From positions 17,794,001 through 17,858,000 of the forward strand of contig OZ231128.1 of assembly GCA_965153355.1 (NCBI GenBank): 64,000 nt of DNA, read 5' to 3'. A program made the position numbers and the translations under genes. Source of the stretch: Flaccisagitta enflata (lineage: Eukaryota; Chaetognatha; Sagittoidea; Aphragmophora). Within the stretch, counting starts at the first letter, position 1, and every line of letters begins with the position of its first letter. This document shows, piece after piece, positions 35,620 to 46,799 of this stretch. The notes under the pieces are model-generated. The model had not been told where the DNA came from. It made no database searches and was given only the letters and a program-made list of their open reading frames with translations.

Positions 35620-36458
35620 TTCTCTCGTCAATGAGATTGTCCAAATGTTGACGTTGTCCCAACTCTTGTCAATGATGTTGTCCCAGATCTCGTCAATGAC
35701 GTTGTCCCAACTCTCGTCAATGACGTTGTCCCAATTATTGTCAATAACATTGTTTTACTACAATGACCTGTCCCAACTCTGGTCCATGACTCTTGTAAAG
35801 TACATCACTTATCAATGATAATGTCCCAACTCTTGTCAATGACGTTATCCCAACTCGTCAATGACATTGTCCCAACTCGTCAATGACGTTGGCGTTGTCA
35901 ATGTGACTCTAGCAATCACCAATTTGTCCCAACTCTTGTCCATGACTCCCAACTCGCCACTGACGTAGTCCCAATCGTCAATGACGTTGTCTCACTCACG
36001 CTGTCAATGGCCTTGTCCCATATCCCAATGACGTTGTCCCATCTCTCAACGACATCATCCCAACGCCACTGACGTTAACAATTTGTCAATGACATTCTCG
36101 TCAATGACGATTGTCCAAATGTTGACGTTGTTTACTCTCTCAATGACGTTGTCCCAACTCTTGTCAATGACGTTGTCCCAACTCTCGTCAATGACGTTGT
36201 CCCAACTTATCAATAACATTGTTTTACTACAATGACCTGTCCCAACTCTGGTCCATGACTCTTGTAAAGTAAATCACTTATCAATGATAATGTCCCAACT
36301 CTTGTCAATGACGTTGTCCCAACTCTTGTCAATGACGTTGTCCCAACCTGTCAATGATCCCAACTTGTCAATGACGTTGTCCCAACTTGTCAATGACGTT
36401 GTCCCAACTCGTCAATGATCATACATCCGTCAATATGTCCCAACTCGTCAATGACGTT
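35620..36458. repeat. GTCAATGACGTTGTCCCAACTC degenerate tandem array
   Basis: Units of 20-25 bp with variable linkers. It contains its own larger duplication: segments at about 35740-35840 and 36200-36300 share CAATAACATTGTTTTACTAC and a following 80-bp stretch. Confidence 0.85.
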
Positions 36459-36466
36459 GTCCCAAC

Positions 36467-36797
36467 CAGGGTGGCAGAAAATTCTGTAGGTCCAAGGCAC
36501 AAGTTTTCGCAGCGCTATAAGTCCGACTTTTAAAGATCAACTATTATTATGAAAATATTGCATAAAACTACTAGTTTTCTGCATTTTTCTATTTAATTCA
36601 TAGAAACTAAGAGTTCCCACAACAAAAGTAAAGGTGATCAAAACTAATACCCTATTTATCCTTCTGATTTTTCCATTTTCCGGCTACTTTTTTCTTCTTT
36701 TCCCATATTTTTTTTTCATTATCAAATCTATAAGTCCGACTTTGTGCTATAGTTCCGAGGCACAATGTGCCAAGTGTGTCCCAACTCGTCCACCCTG
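36467..36797. mobile_element. hAT-like MITE, 331 bp, inserted in the satellite
   Basis: Ends CAGGGTGG and CCACCCTG are inverted. The 8-bp GTCCCAAC flanks it on both sides (36459-36466 and 36798-36805), the duplication length of hAT elements. The interior is AT-rich and non-coding, with CTATAAGTCCGACTTT present twice. The flanking word is itself part of the host array unit, so the duplication could be partly coincidental. Confidence 0.6.
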
Positions 36798-36805
36798 GTC
36801 CCAAC

Positions 36806-38205
36806 TCTAGTCAATGACATTGTTTCACTACAATGACGCTGTCCCAACTCTGGTCCATGACTCTTGTAAAGTACATCACTGTTTTACATTACAGATTACC
36901 ACTTTTTATAATCAATAGCCATATCTCATTCAATATTATCCCTTCTCTTGACAACAAAATGATCCAAATCTTTGTAACATGTTGACTTTTCACCTTTATC
37001 GTCCCTCTCTTGTCCCTCTCTCACTGACTTCACTGTCTACTCTCATCAACACTGCCATGGGAGAGGGGAAGAATGTCATAAGAGTTAAGATGATGATGAT
37101 GTTAATGATGATAGAAGGTGCTATGAAAAAAAGCCTTTTCCTTAGCACAAAATAATTTTATCTCACTAACAGCATTGGCCATCTCTAATGTGATTTCTTT
37201 TCATATTGTCCCAACTCTTGACATCCTAATTATCCCCAATCTTGACAACTTATACCCACTGTCAAGAATTAAGTCTTTTTTCTTGACGTTGTTGTCCCCA
37301 ATCTTATTATTGACAACTAAAACAAAAACATTCTCCCAACTCTCTATAACATTGTCCCAAATCTTGACATGGACATCAATGTCCTCATTTTTGACAACTT
37401 GTCCCCAATCTTGATCCATTGATTGTCAATAGTGTCATGTTTGACTGATCCTCAAGGCTGTCCCCTTCCTCAATCTATCATCAAGAATGTTTGCTTTTTC
37501 AGTCAATTATCAAGGCTCTTTGCTTCCTCAATTGAGTGTCAAGGTTATCTGCTTCCTTGTCCAAGCGTCGATGTTGTATGCTTCAATCCAGTGTCAAGAT
37601 TGTCAAATTCCATCAAGAGTCAAGTATGCCCCTGTCTATCAATTTCTAGGATGTCCCCTTCAATCATGTGTGGAAGATGTTTGTTTCAATCACACGTTGA
37701 GGTTTTCTGCTTCAAACCAGTGATGATGTTGCCTTCAATCAAGTGATGACCACATGGTCCCAACTCTCATAATAAGCTGGATCAATAGCTATACCTTTGG
37801 ACAAAGACTTTACTTCGAGACATTCATTGCTAATCCGTATTTATGACCATGTCCCTAGTCTTACTCTCAATTTCTTGAGGGGCTTCCTCTTAGTAGTATT
37901 TTACAACTAGTTAACAACAACAGAAAGGGACCATGGATTGGGACAATTTAACAACATAGCCGAACGACAACATTAGGACTAGACAATAGATTGAGCCTAT
38001 AACATTAGATTGAGTTAATGTCAATGGATTGAGACAACATGAGATTGATGGGAGATTGATCGGGACAAGGAAGAGAACAACATGACCATAGATTGGGACG
38101 ATAACATATTGGGATTCTAGTTTTAAACACCGACAAAAGATAAAAGATTTTTGTGGATTTGAAAAAATCTACGAAGATTTTTGTAGATTTGAAAAAATCT
38201 ACAAA
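36806..38205. other. Diffuse repeat-derived region
   Basis: Scattered TTGTCCCAACTCT and GATTGGGACAA words in otherwise non-coding sequence. No gene seen. Confidence 0.5.
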
Positions 38206-38262
38206 GATTTATGCTGCTCAGATGTGGCTGCTGCGGTTCCTACTGCGAATTACTGCAGACTA
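38196..38262 (-). repeat. Truncated inverted fragment of module M
   Basis: AGATTTATGCTGCTC...GCGAATTACTGCAG is the reverse complement of the right end of module M. It ends where the 24-bp array starts. Confidence 0.7.
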
Positions 38263-40062
38263 GAGTGGGGACAATGTCATAGACAAGAGTGGGGACAATG
38301 TCATAGACAAGAGTGGGGACAATGTCATAGACAAGAGTGGGGACAATGTCATTGACAAGAGTGGGGACAGTGTCATTGACAAGAGTGGGGACAGTGTCAT
38401 TGACAAGAGTGGGGACAGTGTCATTGACAAGAGTGGGGACAATGTCATTGACAAGAGTGGGGACAATGTCATTGACAAGAGTGGGGACAATGTCATTGAC
38501 AAGAGTGGGGACAATGTCATTGACAAGAGTGGGGACAATGTCATTGACGAGAGTGGGGACAATGTCATTGACGAGAGTGGGGACAATGTCATTGACGAGA
38601 GTGGGGACAATGTCATTGACGAGAGTGGGGACAATGTCATTGACAAGAGTGGGGACAATGTCATTGACAAGAGTGGGGACAATGTCATTGACGAGATGGG
38701 ACAATGTCATTGACGAGTTGGGACAATGTCATTGACGAGTTGGACAATGCTGCTGATTTAGAGTTGGGACAATGTCATTGACGAGTTGGGACAATGTCAT
38801 TGACGAGTTGGGACAATGTCATTGACGAGTTGGGACAATGTCATTGACGAGAGTTGGGACAATGTCATTGACGAGTTGGGACAATGTCATTGACGAGTTG
38901 GGACAATGTCATTGACGAGTTGGGACAATGTCATTGACGAGTTGGGACAATGTCATTGACGAGTTGGGACAATGTCATTGACGAGTTGGGACAATGTCAT
39001 TGACGAGTTGGGACAATGTCATTGACGAGTTGGGACAATGTCATTGACGAGTTGGGACAATGTCATTGACGAGTTGGGACAATGTCATTGACGAGTTGGG
39101 ACAATGTCATTGACGAGTTGGGACAATGTCATTGACGAGTTGGGACAATGTCATTGACGAGTTGGGACAATGTCATTGACGAGTTGGGACAATGTCATTG
39201 ACGAGTTGGGACAATGTCATTGACGAGTTGGGACAATGTCATTGACGAGTTGGGACAATGTCATTGACAAGTTGGGACAATGTCATTGCCAAAAGTTGGG
39301 ACAATGTCATTGCCAAGAGTTGGGACAATGTCATTGACAAGAGTTGGGACAATGTCATTGACGAGAGTTGGGACAATGTCATTGACGAGAGTTGGGACAA
39401 TGTCATTGACAAGAGTTGGGACAATGTCATTGACAAGAGTTGGGACAATGTCATTGACAAGAGTTGGGACAATTTCATTGACAAGAGTTGGGACAATTTC
39501 ATTGACAAGAGTTGGGACAATGTCACTGACAAGAGCTATTGACAAGAGTTGGGACAATGTCATTGACAAGAGTTGGGACAATGTCATTGACAAGAGTTGG
39601 GACAATGTCATTGACAAGAGTTGGGACAATGTCATTGACAAGAGTTGGGACAATGTCATTGACAAGAGTTGGGACAATGTCATTGACAAGAGTTGGGACA
39701 ATGTCATTGACAAGAGTTGGGACAATGTCATTGACAAGAGTTGGGACAATTTCATTGACAAGAGTTGGGACAATGTCACTGACAAGAGCTATTGACAAGA
39801 GTTGGGACAATGTCATTGACAAGAGTTGGGACAATGTCATTGACAAGAGTTGGGACAATGTCATTGACAAGAGTTGGGACAATGGCATTGACAAGAGCGG
39901 GACAATGCCATTGACAAGAATCGACAATGTCAACAATGTCACTGACAAGTCATTGACAAGAGTCGGGACAATGTCATTGACAAGAGTCGGGACAATGTCA
40001 TTGCCAAGAGTCGGGACAATGTCATTGACAAGAGTCGGGACAATGTTAATACCGAGACTGAC
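38262..40062. repeat. 22/24-bp tandem array, GACAAGAGTTGGGACAATGTCATT
   Basis: 24-bp units (GACAAGAGTGGGGACAATGTCATT) to about 38690, a homogeneous 22-bp block (GACGAGTTGGGACAATGTCATT) to about 39260, then 24-bp units again. A higher-order duplication is visible at about 39350-39540 and 39590-39790, each closing with CACTGACAAGAGCTATTGAC. Frames open on both strands reflect a unit length divisible by three. Confidence 0.97.
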
Positions 40063-40317
40063 ACCAACCCCGACGCAACTTAAAACAATCTCTCCCTTTC
40101 TACAAGTGGTAACCCATTCAGCCAAAAAATGTTGAGGTTAGAGAGAAAACAACGACAGTGAACCAATGAGAGAGAGAAGAGAGGAGCAGAGAAGAGAAGA
40201 GAAGAAAAGAAGAGAGGAGAGAGCAGAGAGAGCGACCTTGACGCCAACGTTTGAGTGTCCAAACAATCCCTCCCTTGAAATACTGTTGGCCAGAGAATGT
40301 CGGGATGATATTGTGGG

Positions 40318-41100
<783 letters not shown>

Positions 41101-41167
41101 GAGAAGTAGACATCAACATTCTCACCCATCCTGACGCCCACGCTATCCTGACATTTGAATCTTCGGA

Positions 41168-41475
41168 GAATTGAGGGACAAGTCAATCGAGGGACTAGTC
41201 AATCGAGTGACAAGTCAATCGAGGGTCAAGTCAATCAAGGGACAAGTCAATCGAGGGAAAAGACTAGTGAGGGACAAGTTGATCAAGGGACAAGTTGACC
41301 AAGGGACAAGTTGATCAAGGGACAAGTTGATCAAGGGACAAGTTGATCAAGGGACAAGTCGATCAAGGGACAAGTCGATCAAGGGACAAGTCGATCAAGG
41401 GACAGGTCAATTGAGGGACAGGCACATTGAGGGACATGTCGATTGAGGGACAAGTCGATTGATGGACAAGTCTCC
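41168..41475. repeat. 16-bp tandem array, GGGACAAGTTGATCAA
   Basis: About 18 units of 15-17 bp with GTCAATCGA, GTTGATCAA and GTCGATCAA variants. It is the opposite-strand version of the CTTGTCCCTCAATTGA units at 33-34.8 kb. Confidence 0.95.
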
Positions 41476-41618
41476 TAAGAATTGAAGCCATCCCGACATG
41501 AGGGGGGAAGAGAGATTGAGTGGAAATGACTTTGACCTGAAAATGTCAGGATCCTTGGAGAGAGAATCTTGACTCGACACCGACACCAACATGTTAGTAT
41601 CTGATACTGACACGTGGA

Positions 41619-41619
<1 letters not shown>

Positions 41620-41681
<62 letters not shown>

Positions 41682-41743
41682 TAAACATCGACAATCCCGA
41701 CAACTGAAAATCCCGACAATCTCGACATGGTCCCAACATCACC

Positions 41744-41839
<96 letters not shown>
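41620..41839. repeat. Two (GA)n tracts with conserved spacer
   Basis: 41620-41678 and 41751-41838, separated by a spacer with CTCGACATGGTCCCAACATC. Confidence 0.95.
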
Positions 41840-41840
<1 letters not shown>

Positions 41841-41996
41841 CATTAACATTCTCACCCTTATCTACTTACACGTCATCCCGACATTTGAATCTTCGTAGAA
41901 TTTGTAATATCTCCGAAGCTTCGTAGAATTTTTAAAATCTACGAAACATTGGAGACTTGATCTGGACTGAAAATGTCGGGGCACTTATTTTTGCCT

Positions 41997-42041
41997 GCTT
42001 CAAAATTACAGTCCCCGACTGGGGACTGTAATTTTTGAAGC
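41997..42041. repeat. Strong palindrome
   Basis: GCTTCAAAATTACAGTCCCC and its reverse complement around a GACT loop; about 20 paired bases with one extra base. A GTCGCGTAAACGCGACT hairpin resembling the dispersed-element head follows at about 42048-42065. Confidence 0.85.
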
Positions 42042-42077
42042 TTTCTCGTCGCGTAAACGCGACTCGAGAAGATACAC

Positions 42078-42300
42078 TACAAAAATTTCAAAAAAAAAAA
42101 AAAAAAAAATTTCAAAAAAAAAAAATTTAAAAAATTTCAAAAAAAAAATAAAATTAAAGAAAAAAAATAAAAATTTCAAAAAAAAAATAAGAATTTCAAA
42201 AAAAAAAAAAATTTCAAAAAAAAAAAATTAAAAAAATTTTGCTTTTTCAAAAATTTCTAAAAAAAAATTCAAAAAAAAATTTAGAAAATTTTTTTTTGAA
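42078..42300. repeat. A-rich low-complexity tract, AAAATTTC units
   Basis: Runs of A interrupted by TTTC. Confidence 0.95.
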
Positions 42301-42569
42301 AAATGATTGAAACTATGACACACGTTTACTCTTGCCCATGATTTGCATACCTTAAAGTCCATGATTTGCATACTTTAAAGTCCATGACGGTATACCTAAA
42401 GTCCATGACGGCATACCTTTGAACATTAAACTGAAGTCCAAGAAGGCAAACCCTGGTCCTTGGAGTCCTTGACGGCAAACCTGTCTTTTTTAGAGGAATG
42501 GCATGGGTTATTTTATAAATATTAGCAATATCTGTTTAAAACAGTCCACGGAAGAGAAACACATTCACT

Positions 42570-42573
<4 letters not shown>

Positions 42574-42645
<72 letters not shown>
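42574..42645. repeat. (GT)n microsatellite
   Basis: A pure GT tract. Confidence 0.97.
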
Positions 42646-42646
<1 letters not shown>

Positions 42647-43280
42647 ACAACAGTAATATATTTACTTCATAAATAAGTTATATCTCATAAACCAGACTTC
42701 CGTGATTTAAATCAAATTTACAGGAGCTGTTTTCAATTGACATTATTTACCTGTTTACCAAGTTTTAAAAAAATTAACAAACTTTTACTACCCTTTGCCT
42801 ATGAAAACTGCTTAAGTCCCAGTAACATATTACTACATAAATAAGCTAATATCTCATAAACCTGGCTTGTGATTTAATTCGAATTTTTGCAGGGGTTGTT
42901 TATTTACTACCTTTACTGTATACCAAAATTAAAAAAAAAAATTCATAAACTTTTACTACCTTTGCCTATGTAAACTGCCTGTTCCAGGTACACACATAAA
43001 TAAGCTCAATATTCTCTCTAAACCATGACTTCAGATTTACCTGAATTTTAGGAAGGAGTGATATTTACCCCTTGTATACCAAATTAAAAAAAAATTCATA
43101 AACTTTTACTACCCTCTACCTATGTAAACCACTTAAGTCCCAGCTAAATATTACTACAAAAATAATAGGCAAAGGGTAGTAAAAGTTTATGAATTTTTTT
43201 GAAAATTGGTACACAAGCTCCCATTAACATAATAATAACACTGGTAAAGTTTCATGAACTTCTGAAGTCTGGATCCAAAG
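42646..43280. repeat. 140-bp imperfect tandem repeats with an inverted end copy
   Basis: Three imperfect copies of CATAAACTTTTACTACCC plus TACATAAATAAGCT, and an inverted copy at about 43168-43215 that pairs with 43078-43125. Confidence 0.75.
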
Positions 43281-43408
43281 ATATGAGAAGGTCTTAAACC
43301 CACTCACTCACCCACCCACGAACAGACTTACACGATCAGGTCCACCTCATAGTCCACCGACGAAAACTGTTCGTCGGGGACAAAAATGCAACTTCATAAC
43401 GGTCTGAC

Positions 43409-45837
43409 CTGTTCAGATGCGGATAACTCTGCACCACTTTCCGTTTGGAGATAAGGTGACCCTGTCGAAGGTTGCCACGATATGTCAGACAAATCTTCAT
43501 ACCCAGATGCTAAATTCAAGAGAAAAGTTAAATAAAATAAATGCCACCAGGAAGTAACATTTACTATCATTCCATTGACCACGAAAATCCATCAAGACGA
43601 CCCACAGTCCATCAAATTCCACTCCACCCACCCGCAATGACGTCATTCGGATGAGCGACTGCGGAGTTCGTGACTCGATTGAGCGCCTTTTCTAGCGAAT
43701 TGAGCGGTAATTCGTCGCCAGCTCGCGAGGAAGCCATCGCCGACTGAACTTCCTCCACAATCTCGGCGAAATCCGAATCATCCGACGACTCGGGACCACT
43801 TTTCCGACTTCCACCATCGCCACCACCTCCTCCTCCACCTCCTCCACCTCCGCCTCCGCCTCCTCCACCTACTCCGCCTCTTCTTCCTTCGGCATCAACC
43901 AGGGATTCCAACAGCGTGTTGCCATTAGGATCTACAACCGCCCCGGCCGTTGGTTCAGTCAAGTCCCCAGTCAAAACTTCTTGCTTCACGTCAATAACCA
44001 CCACGCGATCGTCTTTGTCGAAATCGGAGAGTGGTTGCTGTTGTTGGTGATGTTGTTGCGAGTTTTGCTGTTGTAGTTGCTGATGTCCGTGCTGTAACTG
44101 CGTAAAGGGCTGATGATGACGTCCTAACTTGGACGGGTGGGAGGAAGGGTTGCTTCCCGAGGGTCTCTTTCGTCGCATTCGGCCGAGAGTCGGCAGATTT
44201 TCCTGGGAAATGATCGAGAGAGAGGCAAGTTCAAGGTTTCGCCGTTCGCGTTAATGCGACCAAATCTCACACAACACATTGTGAGAAGGGAAAGTTCCAG
44301 GTTTTGCCATACATGCGAGCTAATTGAAATCTCATACAACAAAACACGAGAAAGGCAAGTTCAAGGATTCACCATACACGCAAGTAAATCGAAATCTCAC
44401 ACAACATAATACGAGAAAGGCCAGTTCAAAGTTTCACCATACAGACAAGCAAATCAAAATCTCACACAACAAAATACCAGAAGGGCAAGTTCTAGGTTTC
44501 GCCGTACATGCGAGCAAATCGAAATCACACAAAACACAACACAACACATGATCCCCATTTACCGTGGAGCTGTTGGGACTAGTTTGTTTCAATCTAGTGA
44601 TTAGCGATTGGTGATGAGATCTCAGAGGCGTTGGCGGAATGTTTTCCCGTCTTTCTCTCAAAGCTGTGATCGAGGGATTCACTTCCATTTCCACGTCATT
44701 ACCGATTGGGCTTAAAATTGGTGAGAGATAAGGATGAAAGAGCGTTATTCCGATGAATCGTTTAAACCAAACAATACAATTGTAGATGAATCTATCTCAT
44801 TCGATGGTTATGGAGAGAGATATAATGGATACAAGAATGGCGACGGCGAGTCTAGCAAAAGATTAAAGTTGTATACAATTGAGTCGCTTTTTAGTTGCGG
44901 ACACGCAACTCTATAAGAGGCTTTGTCCGTCCATCGGTCGGTCCGTCGGTCGGTCGGTCCGTCGGTCGGTCCGTGGACACGAGTCAAAAAGTGAGGAAAT
45001 GAGCGTTTTAGAACAGTTTTAGTTGCGGACAGTTGCATTTCCGCCCCTGCCCACCCGTCCGCAACTGATGGCCGTGTATCCGGCCTTGTTATTTTTTTGC
45101 CCACTGCCTTTGATTTTCTTCCCATCGACACATGGCGTTTTAAAATCTCTGGTTTTCTTCCCCCATAAAGCAATGAAAGAGTGTAGTAAGAGTTGAAATA
45201 GTGTTAAACTGTGTTTTACAATCAGTTTTTTTTTTAAGATTTGGTACTGCCGTAGATTATATTTTTTTCTCTCTTTCCCCCTTTGAATTCCTTCCCCATC
45301 TCCAAACCTTTTGATTAATTCCCCCCCCCCTCCCCGGGGGTTGGGAAACTCTGAACTACATAGAGGCCTGAAAAATGAGATGGACAAAAGAGAAATCGGG
45401 TAGTACCTAAGTCCATTGCCGGTATAAGCGTCACACAAATGCCGCTTTCCACAGTATTTCCTGCCTTCTTGAGATTCAACCAACACGAAGATATTGGCGT
45501 CTGTGCAGCGAAAAGTAAAAGTGCGATATCAGTGAATTAGTGAATATCTTTATAATTCCCGGTTATTGAGATGCAGGAGGTTGTTCACCAATTCATTTAG
45601 GCACAGTATATATTCTTTCGTACTATTTCAATCAATCAATCTAACAGGCACGGCGCAGTGGCCATGAAACACGAAACACCCTTAAACAGGCGGATTTAGA
45701 ATACTACAAATGAACCAACTTGACGAACCAGTTAAAGCGCTGAGTTTCATCGCCGACTCCATCAATATCGTGGTGAATGTCATTTCCATGCTTTGCAGTT
45801 GGTTGACTAGGCCAAGGAGGCTTTGAGACGATGCCAT
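43409..45837 (-). CDS. Putative nuclear regulatory protein, first five exons (341 codons visible)
   Basis: Exons 45729-45837 (ATG at 45835-45837), 45407-45500, 44563-44710, 43632-44202 and 43409-43509; junction phases 1, 2, 0, 1, 0 are all consistent. The N-terminus has MASSQSLLGLVNQLQSME, then ANIFVLVESQEGRKYCGKRH across the first junction. That is a small domain with paired Cys, reminiscent of short sensory or DNA-binding modules; I cannot name it. Next comes PIGNDVEMEVNPSITALRER, a basic segment RMRRKRPSG, a Gln/His-rich run, VVVIDVKQEVL, a poly-Gly tract and an acidic SGPESSDDSDFAEIVEEVQ stretch. This composition suggests a nuclear regulator, but that is inference. The last visible exon ends ELSASEQ at a GTCAGA donor, so the C-terminus is elsewhere, perhaps the exons at 28824-29501. 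Confidence 0.65.
44888..45090 (+). repeat. AGTCGCG dispersed element, copy F
   Basis: 5' arm AGTTGCGGAC, local arm CGCAACT, tract CGGTCGGTCCGTCGGTCGG, distal arm GTCCGCAACT and tail GCCGTGTATCCGGCCTTGTT. It lies in intron 2 of the 43.4-45.8 kb gene. Confidence 0.85.
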
Positions 45838-46154
45838 GACCAAATATACGAGGTTTTTTTTTTTTAATTGTTTCACCGGAGAGCTTGGCAGAGGATAAGT
45901 TTGACTTATAATCTCCTCTAAGTGATCAATCTCATAAGTCAGTTCAATCCATCGACGTCGATCGAGGATTATGAGTAATCATCGTACAACCGACGAATCG
46001 GTTGGCGTGCGGTGGCTGGCAGAAATCACACACATATGATTTATTTCTGAATGTCATACTCAATGATACCAATAAGGGCGGCTAATCGCCGTAGGAAAAT
46101 AAGTCGTAAATGCTGCTGGAGAAAATGAGAGAGAAAAAGAGAGTGAGGGAGAAA

Positions 46155-46233
<79 letters not shown>

Positions 46234-46256
46234 CAGACAGACAGACAGAGACAGAC

Positions 46257-46326
<70 letters not shown>

Positions 46327-46799
46327 AAAGAGAATCAGTTAAAAAATGAGAAAAATGAAAAAGAAAATAAAAAAAGATTTAAAAAATCATAGCTCCAAAA
46401 CTATCGATCGCACAGAATTCTGCTTGGCGTCATCTGAAAGAGGAGAATTAGCTTTTTCTTAGCCATTAATTTCATGCGTAGTCCCGTTCTGCCCCCAAAA
46501 TGTATCAACTTTCCCAAACGCTTCATAAAACAAAGGGAAATCCGTTTTTCTCTGCAGGACTCAAAAAGACCGAAGGAACTTCGTCTCTTCGACTTTTTTC
46601 CAAAACATCGCAACGTCGTGCAGTATAAATAAAAACATAACAAAAATAACGAGAATGGGAGAAAAGGAGTGAGTCCCATGGACTAGTAACTACTGCAAAA
46701 TTGCCAGTCAAGAGCCAAGACTGCAGGATCACAAGGACAGACGTCAACATCATTGCCGGGGTACTACGCCAAAGGCATGGACAACAAAATCATGGTAAA
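45838..46799. other. Intergenic, with (GA)n at 46160-46320
   Basis: A long GA microsatellite interrupted by GACAGACA. On the minus strand, 46523-46753 begins with a hydrophobic leader-like stretch (MMLTSVLVILQSWLL), but I found no continuing gene. Confidence 0.5.

Noticed and set aside
29640-36458. Possible CRISPR-like array of repeats and spacers
   Set aside because: Units are contiguous hairpins with repeated linkers rather than unique spacers, in a eukaryotic context without cas genes.
38240-40135. Long frames of MSLTRVGT or IVPTLVND repeats
   Set aside because: The unit length of 24 bp is divisible by three, so frames stay open on both strands without selection.
46401-46753. Minus-strand secreted-protein gene
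   Set aside because: A leader-like start but only short, shifted frames follow and no consistent splice joints were found.
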